From Kiritimatiellia bacterium (GTDB lineage Bacteria; Verrucomicrobiota; Kiritimatiellia; RFP12; UBA1067), in assembly GCA_017479035.1 (NCBI GenBank), contig JAFVCR010000060.1:1-11928 (forward strand): a stretch of DNA of 11,928 nucleotides, written 5' to 3'. Of the stretch, positions 6,324 through 11,928 are shown piece after piece (the first letter of the stretch is position 1; the number at the start of each line of letters is the position of its first letter). The position numbers and the translations under genes are program-made. The notes beneath the pieces are model-generated. The model ran no database searches and had not been told where the DNA came from. It saw nothing but the letters and a program-made list of their open reading frames with translations.

Positions 6324-6920
6324 ATGAAACATTCCATACTTTTTGCGGGCGTTCTGTGCCTTGCACTCGCGGGCTGCCGCTACGGCAAGAATGCGGACGA
6401 TGCGGATCTTCTTGCCGGCGCGGGCGACAGCGTGGCCGTGGGGGGCGACGCCGATGCGCTTTTGGGCGATGACGTGGCCGTGGACATTGCCGACGTGGGT
6501 CTTGAGGGCGATGCCGATGCAGAAGACGGCATAGTGGCCGCCACCGAAGTGCCTTTCGACTCCATCTACGCGCCCGTGACGGATGCGGTGTTCGCGCCTG
6601 TGTATTTCTCGTTCGACGCAAACGCGATTTCCGCCGCCGAAGAGCCCAAGGCCGATGCCGTGGCCGAGCATCTCAAGGCCAATCCCAAGCACGTGGTGAT
6701 AGTGGAAGGCAATTGCGACGAGCGCGGCTCCAACGAATACAACGTATCCCTCGGCGAGCGCCGCGCGGGTGCGATCCGCGACTATCTTGCGGCATCCGGC
6801 GTGGATGCGGCGCGCATCCAGACGCGCAGCTATGGCGAGGAGAAACCCGCCGTGGCCGGCACGGGCGAAGAGGTGTGGCGTTTGAACCGCCGCGGCGAGT
6901 TTGCAATCTTCACCAAGTGA
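6324..6920 (+). CDS. pal: Pal-like OmpA-domain peptidoglycan-associated lipoprotein
   Basis: Pal anchors the outer membrane to peptidoglycan and works with the Tol complex during division. The 198-residue protein starts with a lipoprotein signal peptide ending in LALAGC, with lipidation expected at Cys18. Residue +2 is Arg, not Asp, consistent with outer-membrane sorting under the E. coli rule. An unusual acidic Ala/Gly/Asp linker follows (24-69: 15 acidic and no basic residues). The OmpA-like domain spans about 88-198: YFSFDAN (94-100), VEGNCDERGSNEYN (127-140), LGERRA (143-148), SYGEEKPAV (169-177) and NRRGEF (188-193). The canonical GHTDERG reads GNCDERG here. Asp132 and the ERR arginines expected to bind diaminopimelate are kept. 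AAAGGAG lies 10 bases before the ATG. No tolA, tolB or tolQR is in the window, so the Pal role is inferred from the domain. Confidence 0.87.
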   Translation: MKHSILFAGVLCLALAGCRYGKNADDADLLAGAGDSVAVGGDADALLGDDVAVDIADVGLEGDADAEDGIVAATEVPFDSIYAPVTDAVFAPVYFSFDANAISAAEEPKADAVAEHLKANPKHVVIVEGNCDERGSNEYNVSLGERRAGAIRDYLAASGVDAARIQTRSYGEEKPAVAGTGEEVWRLNRRGEFAIFTK

Positions 6921-7002
6921 CGGTTTGCGCCGCGCCGCTTGCTCCGGCCGCCGTGCAACTATCGCGGCGGCGGCAAACGGCACGGCGCATATCGCAAACT
7001 GC

Positions 7003-7257
7003 ATGTTTGCCTTTGTGTTCGATTCGGTTGGCGGCGGCGAGTGGATTGTGCTCGCCGCCGTAGTGCTTATTGTGGCAGGCCCGCAAAACCTGCCAAAGAC
7101 CGCGCGCAAAATAGGCAATATCATCGGCACGATCAAGCGTACGTGCAATGCGTTGATGCAGGAAATACTTGCGATGGACGAGGAGGAAGTGCCGCCGCCA
7201 CCGCCTGTGGCCAGCGCAAGAGAGCAGGAAGACACCACCCTCCATGACCGGACGTGA
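7003..7257 (+). CDS. Sec-independent translocase protein, TatA/TatB-like
   Basis: TatA/B proteins form the pore or receptor partner of TatC for folded proteins with twin-arginine signals. This 84-residue protein has the right build: a short N-terminus with Glu13, a single membrane helix (about 14-25), a hinge Gly26-Pro27, an amphipathic helix NLPKTARKIGNIIGTIKRT, and a charged, Pro-rich tail containing PPPPP. GPQNLPKTARK resembles TatB more than TatA (GPxxLP), but one such protein can serve both roles. No Shine-Dalgarno box is obvious before ATG 7003. That start is chosen because it places the helix where the family has it. It overlaps tatC by 14 bases in another frame, supporting coupled translation. 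The 82 bases after pal contain a possible GC-rich hairpin (GTTTGC/GCAAAC arms) without a T run. Confidence 0.82.
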   Translation: MFAFVFDSVGGGEWIVLAAVVLIVAGPQNLPKTARKIGNIIGTIKRTCNALMQEILAMDEEEVPPPPPVASAREQEDTTLHDRT

Positions 7258-7999
7258 CACGAGAACACAGCCGTTGATGGCGCATCTGGCGGCGTTGCGC
7301 ACGTGCATAATATCGTGCGCGGCGGCGTGGGTGGCGTGCTGTATCGCGGCGGGGGTGTTTGCGCCGGCGATTCTCGAATGGCTCAAGGCGCCGGCGGCGG
7401 CACTGGAGGAGGCAGGGCGCATAAAAGTGGAAGGGCTGGACCTCACAAGCGGTTTTGCCACGATACTTTCCATAGCAATGTGGGGCGGGCTTGCGGCGGC
7501 GGCACCGATGATGGCGTATTTCATTTTGCGCTTCGTGTTTCCCGCGCTTTCACGCCGCGAGAAGGCGTATATACTGGGGTATCTCGTTTTCGGGACGATG
7601 GGGCTGGCGGCGGGGTTCGCGCTTGCATATGCGCAGATGCTGCCGATGGCGGTGAGGTTTTTCGACGCGATAAACGCGTGGGTGGGGCTGCCGGTGGAGA
7701 CGGTGCGCATAGAAGGGTACATAGCGATAATTTTGAAGGCGATGCTGGGGCTGGGGCTGGTGTTCCATCTGCCGCTGATGCTGTTTGTGCTGGGGTGCAT
7801 GGGGGTTGTGTCGTCCGCAATATTGCGTGCTTGGAGACGCTTTGCGATAGTGATGGCGTTTTTCCTGGGGATGGTGTTGACGCCGCCGGATCCGATGAGC
7901 CAACTTGTGATGGCGATCCCGCTGTGCCTCTTATACGAGGCATCGATTTGGGGGGTGTGGCTGAAGGAACGCGTGGGCACGCGGAGGGAGGCGGCATGA
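7244..7999 (+). CDS. tatC: Sec-independent protein translocase TatC
   Basis: TatC is the multi-spanning inner-membrane receptor for twin-arginine signal peptides. The 251-residue protein keeps the six-helix layout and family landmarks: LMAHLAALR near the N-terminus (11-19), FVFPALSRREKAYI (97-110) with Glu106 matching E. coli Glu103, and VLTPPDPMSQLVMAIP (211-226) with Asp216 matching Asp211. Two normally acidic positions differ. The HLxELR motif reads HLAALR, so the residue equivalent to Glu15 is Ala17. The residue equivalent to Glu170 is His175 in GLVFHLP. The start at 7244 gives a family-like N-terminus (TQPLMAHL); the Shine-Dalgarno box (GGAAG) is far upstream, so coupling to the overlapping tatB-like frame is likely. 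It ends in an ATGA overlap with ktrB. Codon use is strongly G-ending (GCG, CTG, GGG, ATA), unlike secDF. Confidence 0.92.
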   Translation: MTGRDTRTQPLMAHLAALRTCIISCAAAWVACCIAAGVFAPAILEWLKAPAAALEEAGRIKVEGLDLTSGFATILSIAMWGGLAAAAPMMAYFILRFVFPALSRREKAYILGYLVFGTMGLAAGFALAYAQMLPMAVRFFDAINAWVGLPVETVRIEGYIAIILKAMLGLGLVFHLPLMLFVLGCMGVVSSAILRAWRRFAIVMAFFLGMVLTPPDPMSQLVMAIPLCLLYEASIWGVWLKERVGTRREAA

Positions 8000-9345
8000 A
8001 AAACCGTATATTGCTGCCGTTCGGTTTTGCCGCGCTGATTTTGACGGGCGCGGTGCTGCTGGCGATGCCCGTGGCCAATACGTCGGGGCATTGGATGGAT
8101 TTTGCCGATGCGATGTTCACGAGTTGTTCGGCGGTGTGCATAACGGGGCTTTCCGTGATTGATCCGGGCGAGGCACTCACGCGTTGCGGCCAGATTATAT
8201 TGATGGTGCTTACGCAGATAGGGTGCGTGGGTATAATGATGCTGGGGACGTTCGTGTTCGCGCTGGTGGGCAGGAGGATGTCGATTGCGGATTCGCGGAC
8301 GGTGGGTGTGGAATACGGCATAATCGATCGCGGCGGGCTGCGGCATCTTGCGCTGTGGGTGGTGTTCAGCATGCTTGCGATAGAGGCGATGGGCGCGTGG
8401 GGGCTGTGGCGCACGCTGCCGGAGGCGTTTGGGACGGGGAGCGAGAGGGCGTTTCAAGCGGTGTTTCTTTCGATGATGTCGTTCAGCAATGCGGGGTTTT
8501 CGATAATGCCGGGGAGCGTGGAGGCGTTGCATGCAGCACCGGTGGCTACGCTTGTTTCCTGCGCGTTGATAATAACGGGCGGGTTGGGGTTTCTGGTGTT
8601 GCACAATCTCTGCACGATACGTTTCTGGCGGCGCAATTTGAACAAACGCGGGAGGATGAATCTGCACACGCGCGTGGTGCTGCGCATGACGTGCTATCTC
8701 ACGGCGATGGCGTTTGTGCTGTTCATAATGTTTGAACTTGGCGATGGCGGCGTGCTTGCGCGGTTCGACACATGGGGGGGGAAACTTTCCGTTGCGCTGT
8801 TCCATTCGGTTACGCCGCGCACGGCGGGGCTTGCGATAGTGCCGGTGGAGGATCTGCACCCGGCTACGCAGTTCGTGGACATGGTGCTGATGTTCATAGG
8901 CGGGGGCACGGGCAGCGCGGGCGGCGGCATAAAAATGACAACCTTCTTCGTATTCGTATGTTCGCTTGCCGCGATCTACCACGGGCGCAAAGACGTGACC
9001 GTGCACAAGCGCACACTGCCTGTGGACATAGTGCGCGAATCCATCGTAATCACTTTCCTCTACGCCGCCGCAATAGCCGTGTGCGCCACGCTTCTGCTAG
9101 CAACAGAGAACGGACGCGCCGGCCTTTCGCCGGGACGGATCATATTCGAGACCGTCTCCGCGATAACCACCACCGGCCTTTCGGTGGGCGACACTACACG
9201 CAACCTCTCTGGCGCGGGGCGCACGATAATCTGCTTGGCGATGTTCGCAGGGCGCATGGGGGCCCTTACGATCGTACTACTCATCGCCGGACGGGAGGAG
9301 ACAGCCTCCATCCGCTACCCCAAAGAGGAAATAGCCGTCGGCTAG
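7996..9345 (+). CDS. ktrB: KtrB/TrkH-type potassium transport channel subunit
   Basis: This inner-membrane subunit carries K+ (often with Na+) and normally pairs with a cytosolic RCK regulator (KtrA/TrkA), for which no gene is present here. The 449-residue length fits KtrB. Four selectivity-filter loops are visible: SAVCITGLSV (45-54), MSFSNAGFSI (161-170), SVTPRTAGLAI (271-281) and SAITTTGLSVGD (388-399), each with the filter glycine. The flexible gate loop FIGGGTGSAGGGIKMTT (300-316) is also present. The start is set by the ATGA overlap with tatC and GGGAGG 4 bases upstream. Codon use changes inside the gene at about 8930: before it Ala, Gly, Leu and Phe codons are mostly GCG, GGG, CTG and TTT; after it mostly GCC, GGC, CTC and TTC, as in secDF. 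Confidence 0.9.
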   Translation: MKNRILLPFGFAALILTGAVLLAMPVANTSGHWMDFADAMFTSCSAVCITGLSVIDPGEALTRCGQIILMVLTQIGCVGIMMLGTFVFALVGRRMSIADSRTVGVEYGIIDRGGLRHLALWVVFSMLAIEAMGAWGLWRTLPEAFGTGSERAFQAVFLSMMSFSNAGFSIMPGSVEALHAAPVATLVSCALIITGGLGFLVLHNLCTIRFWRRNLNKRGRMNLHTRVVLRMTCYLTAMAFVLFIMFELGDGGVLARFDTWGGKLSVALFHSVTPRTAGLAIVPVEDLHPATQFVDMVLMFIGGGTGSAGGGIKMTTFFVFVCSLAAIYHGRKDVTVHKRTLPVDIVRESIVITFLYAAAIAVCATLLLATENGRAGLSPGRIIFETVSAITTTGLSVGDTTRNLSGAGRTIICLAMFAGRMGALTIVLLIAGREETASIRYPKEEIAVG

Positions 9346-9373
9346 ATGCCGCCGGCACGACCAGGAGGTTAAC

Positions 9374-10204
9374 ATGTTCAAGATAGGCTGCCACTTGTCG
9401 AGCGCGGGGGGATACCTCGCGATAGGCCAGACCGCCAAATCCATTGGCGCAAACGTGTTCCAGTTTTTTACGCGCAACCCTCGCGGTGGCGCGGCCAAGC
9501 CTATCGACCCGCAGGACGTGGCGGCGTTCAATGCGTTCGCTGCGGAGAACTCCATCGGTCCGATTCTAGCACATGCGCCGTATACTTTGAACGCCGCAGC
9601 CGCAGTGGAGTCCATACGCGCATTTGCGCACGCCACGATGAAGGACGACCTCCAGCGGCTTGAAGCGACGCCTGGCGCGTTGTACAATTTCCATCCAGGT
9701 TCGCACGTGGGGCAAGGAACGGAGAAGGGTATCGAGCTTATAACAGGGCTTTTGAACGACATCCTTTCGCCCGCGCAATCCACCACGGTTTTGCTTGAAA
9801 CTATGGCCGGCAAAGGCAGCGAGGTGGGGGGGAGTTTTGAAGAACTCGCGCAGATAATTTCGCGCACGGAGGTGGATGCCAAACTCGGCGTATGCCTCGA
9901 CACATGCCACATTTGGGACGGCGGCTACGACATCGCATCCAATCTGGACAAGGTGCTTGAGGACTTCGACGACATCATCGGGCTGAAACGCCTCAAGGCG
10001 ATCCATCTCAACGATTCGATGAATCCGCTTGCCGCGCACAAGGATCGCCACGCGCAGATAGGCAAGGGCAAGATAGGCCTTGACGCATTGGCGGCGGTGG
10101 TGAACCATCCGCTTCTGCGCACGCTCCCGTTCTATCTGGAAACGCCTTGCGACCTGGACGGATACCGCGCAGAGATCGCACTTCTCAAATCGGTCAGGAA
10201 CTAG
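9374..10204 (+). CDS. nfo: Endonuclease IV, AP endonuclease (Nfo)
   Basis: Endonuclease IV cuts the DNA backbone 5' to abasic sites in base-excision repair, using three zinc ions in a TIM barrel. At 276 residues it has the usual length. All nine metal ligands can be matched in order to E. coli Nfo: His67 (LAHAPY), His107 (FHPGSH), Glu142 (LLETMAG), Asp176 and His179 (CLDTCHIWDGGYD), His211 (AIHLNDS), Asp224 and His226 (HKDRH), and Glu256 (LETPC). The N-terminus (IGCHLSSAGGY) is also typical. The start is fixed by a strong AGGAGG (9363-9368) 5 bases before the ATG. It lies 28 bases after ktrB with no promoter seen between, so it is probably part of the same transcript. Confidence 0.95.
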   Translation: MFKIGCHLSSAGGYLAIGQTAKSIGANVFQFFTRNPRGGAAKPIDPQDVAAFNAFAAENSIGPILAHAPYTLNAAAAVESIRAFAHATMKDDLQRLEATPGALYNFHPGSHVGQGTEKGIELITGLLNDILSPAQSTTVLLETMAGKGSEVGGSFEELAQIISRTEVDAKLGVCLDTCHIWDGGYDIASNLDKVLEDFDDIIGLKRLKAIHLNDSMNPLAAHKDRHAQIGKGKIGLDALAAVVNHPLLRTLPFYLETPCDLDGYRAEIALLKSVRN

Positions 10205-10297
10205 GAAGCGGCAGCCGCCGGCCGCGAATCGCCTCCGGATGCATGCGCTTGGTCCGCGCGATTCCCGGTTTGCGGATTCCGTTCCTTGTCTATTCCG

Positions 10298-11602
10298 ATG
10301 CTTACTGCTGCGGAAAGGGAATTCGTTGCCGGGTTCTTCACGAAGGGGCGGCGCGTGCTGGATTTCACCACGCCGGCGTTCCATCGTTTCGTGGAGAACG
10401 TGTTGTGGCATCGGCTTCCGCGCGGCCATGATGCAATGGCGGCGACGTGCGTGGATGCGTTCCGTGAATTCGTGACGAGCGAATCGGCGCCGTATCTTGA
10501 AGTGATCCTCCTTGTGAAGGCGCTTTTGCACTATTACGAGGCGGCCGTGGCCACGCCGGGATATTCGGCGCGGCGCATGCGCAACGATACGGCATATCGC
10601 GTGTGCAGGTTGATAATAATGCGCGAAGCGGTGGCGCATCTCAAGACGAAACCGCCGGTGGAGGATGTGCTGCCGTATCTACAGCCGCCGCCTGCGCACG
10701 ATGTGCGGCCGCGTTCGCAATACTATTTTGCGCTGTGGCGGCGTGCGCTGGAGCTCTATCCGGTATGGAACGACATCGACATAAATTCGCTTGCGCGCGA
10801 CGACATATTGTATCGCGGGTTCGATGCAGAGCTGCTGGTGGTGGCGCAAGGTTTCCGCGCAGTGGAAACGCTGGAGAGAACCCTTGCGGCAAAGGCGGCG
10901 GAGGGGAATGCGCTGCGGGTGGCGCATCTTTTCATGAGGTCGTCGGCAATGAGGCGCGCGATAGATGCGATGACGTGTTTCGAGGTGAGGCTGCATTGCA
11001 CGTTCATGCCGGACTGGCTGCAGAATGCGATACAGGAATACAACAGTGCGCTGCGGGGGGTGTTCACGGCGTTCATGCCGCAGATGAAGGTGGCGTCGTT
11101 CATGGCATGGGCGAATGCGGCGGAGGTGTGCATGGATAGATGGGAAGATTGGACGGCGCTAGGACTGGGGGATGCCGAGCGAATTTTCCTGCGGGTGCTG
11201 GATTTCCGCACAGCGGCGGCGAGGGCGATGAGGCTTGCGGATGTGTTCGCGTTCGATTTGAACGTGCGCGAGTGCAACGGGAGAAAGGTGTTTTTCGAGC
11301 CGGAGCCGGGGAGCGCAGCGGAATGGGAGGCGTTGCGCGAGCAGCCGGCGATGGCGTTGCACGAAGGGCGATACACGATAATGGCGTTCTGCCGCCAAGT
11401 GGCGCGCCGCGTGAAAAACGAAATTCCCGCAGTGCGCAATCTTTCGCAGGCGGTGGCGTATATACTTTTTGCGCAAAGCGGAGAACGTCTGCACGCGCTG
11501 TGCCGCAAGGTACGCGAATACAAAAACGAATATGGATGGTCGGACGCGCTGTTTTTGAAAATCATACGTTCGCCGAAGCGGAGAATACGTTTGAAGGATT
11601 GA
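10298..11602 (+). CDS. Hypothetical protein, mostly helical, soluble (434 aa)
   Basis: I do not recognise this family. The frame is open for 434 codons from ATG 10298; an in-frame TTG at 10286 would add four residues, and neither start has a good ribosome binding site. There is no signal peptide or membrane segment. The sequence is rich in Ala, Arg, Glu, Leu and Phe and reads as a series of amphipathic helices. A Pro-rich stretch (LQPPPAHDVRP) lies about a third of the way along, and the C-terminal end is strongly basic (SPKRRIRLKD). Six or more Cys residues are scattered, with no CxxC pair or other metal-site pattern, and no nucleotide-binding or catalytic motif stands out. It begins 93 bases after nfo on the same strand and could share its transcript. 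Codon use is consistent along its length and G-ending like tatC, which supports a real gene. Function is not inferred. Confidence 0.72.
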   Translation: MLTAAEREFVAGFFTKGRRVLDFTTPAFHRFVENVLWHRLPRGHDAMAATCVDAFREFVTSESAPYLEVILLVKALLHYYEAAVATPGYSARRMRNDTAYRVCRLIIMREAVAHLKTKPPVEDVLPYLQPPPAHDVRPRSQYYFALWRRALELYPVWNDIDINSLARDDILYRGFDAELLVVAQGFRAVETLERTLAAKAAEGNALRVAHLFMRSSAMRRAIDAMTCFEVRLHCTFMPDWLQNAIQEYNSALRGVFTAFMPQMKVASFMAWANAAEVCMDRWEDWTALGLGDAERIFLRVLDFRTAAARAMRLADVFAFDLNVRECNGRKVFFEPEPGSAAEWEALREQPAMALHEGRYTIMAFCRQVARRVKNEIPAVRNLSQAVAYILFAQSGERLHALCRKVREYKNEYGWSDALFLKIIRSPKRRIRLKD

Positions 11603-11687
11603 AAAAGAAAATCCGCATATTCCTCTTTAGCACCCTTATCCTGGATTTTTTGATGAGGTGGACGGGACGTTCCGGCATGGACAAGAT
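11603..11687. other. Intergenic stretch after the 434-aa gene; weak hairpin only
   Basis: There is no gene here. AAAATCC (11608-11614) can pair with GGATTTT (11643-11649), and TT follows, giving a terminator-like shape on the plus strand. The stem is short and the loop is 28 bases, so it is at most a weak terminator. The remainder leads into the repeat region. Confidence 0.35.
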
Positions 11688-11749
11688 TCTGCCGCCCCTT
11701 CGGAGCTATATACATCGGTTGTCTGTGCCGGGGGTTCCGCTGCGCTTCA

Positions 11750-11782
11750 CCCCCGTCTGTGTTCTTACGCCGCTTCGCGGCT
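11750..11782 (+). repeat. Left arm of the perfect 33-bp inverted repeat
   Basis: It begins CCCCCGTCTGTG and ends GCCGCTTCGCGGCT. It is the exact reverse complement of 11896-11928. Identity stops immediately inside the arm at 11783/11895. The outer limit is unknown because the right arm meets the window end. Confidence 0.9.
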
Positions 11783-11895
11783 ACGGATACACCAGCAAGC
11801 TCCGACGGGGCGATAAGATTACGGACGGGTGTGGAGCACTGCCCTCCCCCTAGGCGGCAGAGTATAAAGCCTCACACAAAGTTCACGAAGTTTTA

Positions 11896-11928
11896 AGCCG
11901 CGAAGCGGCGTAAGAACACAGACGGGGG
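11896..11928 (-). repeat. Right arm of the perfect 33-bp inverted repeat, cut by the window end
   Basis: It begins AGCCGCGAAGCGGC and ends CACAGACGGGGG at the last base. It is the exact reverse complement of 11750-11782, with 113 bases between the arms. It contains its own GCCGC-GAA-GCGGC hairpin (11897-11909). Just before it lies the short direct repeat CACAAAG/CACGAAG. Confidence 0.9.

Larger units (their letters stand above)
11688..11928. repeat. Nested inverted-repeat / hairpin-module region, continuing past the window edge
   Basis: Several short modules recur in inverted orientation. TCTGCCGCC (11688-11696) is matched by GGCGGCAGA (11853-11861). CGCCCCTTCGGAGCT (11693-11707) is matched at 14 of 15 positions by the inverse of 11798-11812. 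A 33-bp unit (11750-11782) is matched perfectly by the inverse of 11896-11928. Individual modules also fold on their own: CGGGGGT/ACCCCCG (11729-11735 with 11749-11755) and GCCGC-TTC-GCGGC (11769-11781). No convincing reading frame spans the region. Short TTC-loop GC hairpins with A+T-richer spacers resemble the dispersed intergenic repeats I associate with PVC and related genomes (from memory). A MITE-like element is the alternative. No transposase is present. Confidence 0.7.

Noticed and set aside
6921..7002. GC-rich hairpin between pal and the tatB-like gene as a terminator
   Set aside because: GTTTGC (6923-6928) and GCAAAC (6973-6978) with neighbouring GC-rich bases can pair, but no T run follows and the arms are imperfect.
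6910..9006. Very long minus-strand open frame (698 codons) opposite tatC and ktrB
   Set aside because: Its product is dominated by His, Arg, Pro and Ala, as expected when G-ending codons are read in reverse. Both sense genes are convincing.
10756..11715. Minus-strand open frame (319 codons) opposite the 434-aa gene
   Set aside because: Ser/Ala/Arg-rich shadow composition and no motif. The plus-strand frame is longer and keeps consistent codon use; since neither is recognised, the choice rests on length, strand context and composition.
11140..11853. Plus-strand frame running into the repeat region
   Set aside because: Its first two thirds are a Gly/Arg/Ala-rich shadow of the 434-aa gene and the rest crosses inverted repeats.
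11688..11928. CRISPR array or integron recombination site
   Set aside because: The repeats are inverted, few and unequally spaced, with no regular direct repeat-spacer pattern and no cas or integrase gene.

Overview
The window is a GC-rich bacterial chromosome segment of mostly housekeeping genes. Gene content points to a diderm: a Pal-type OmpA lipoprotein, a fused SecDF and a Tat translocase. A member of the PVC group (Verrucomicrobiota/Kiritimatiellota/Lentisphaerota) is my best guess. It rests on the single-chain SecDF, the MetX-MetW fusion and the style of the intergenic hairpin repeats. It is an inference from reading, not from a search. Promoters look like ordinary sigma-70 sites (TTGATT/TATAAT and similar, 17-bp spacers).

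Layout. Positions 1-834 run leftward: a small, very basic 72-residue protein of unknown function, followed 3 bases later by prmA (ribosomal protein L11 methyltransferase). prmA is broken by an in-frame TAA at 52-54, and its reading frame continues to the window edge. A divergent promoter region (about 835-1026) separates this from a long rightward series. That series starts with secDF (1027-3645), followed after 62 bases by a single-chain homoserine O-acyltransferase/MetW fusion (3708-5459) and a serine O-acetyltransferase overlapping it by 4 bases (ATGA). The last two make the acyl-activated acceptors for sulfide incorporation into methionine and cysteine.

A second rightward series begins at 6324 behind its own promoter, which carries a perfect 10-bp-arm palindrome over the -10 box. 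Its genes are a Pal-like lipoprotein, a TatA/B-like protein, TatC, a KtrB/TrkH-type potassium channel subunit, endonuclease IV (nfo) and a 434-residue helical protein that I do not recognise. tatB-like/tatC and tatC/ktrB overlap, so they are probably translationally coupled. The theme of this half is envelope building and transport, with a DNA-repair enzyme appended.

The last 326 bases (11603-11928) hold no gene. They contain a nested set of short hairpin modules, including a perfect 33-bp inverted repeat that runs up to, and probably past, the window edge. This looks like a dispersed intergenic repeat.

I found no RNA gene, CRISPR array, complete insertion sequence or defence cluster. Nothing here is clearly a new multi-gene system. 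The most rewarding items are the interrupted prmA, the MetX-MetW fusion, the operator-like palindrome, the TatC with replaced polar residues, the unknown 434-residue protein and the terminal repeat.
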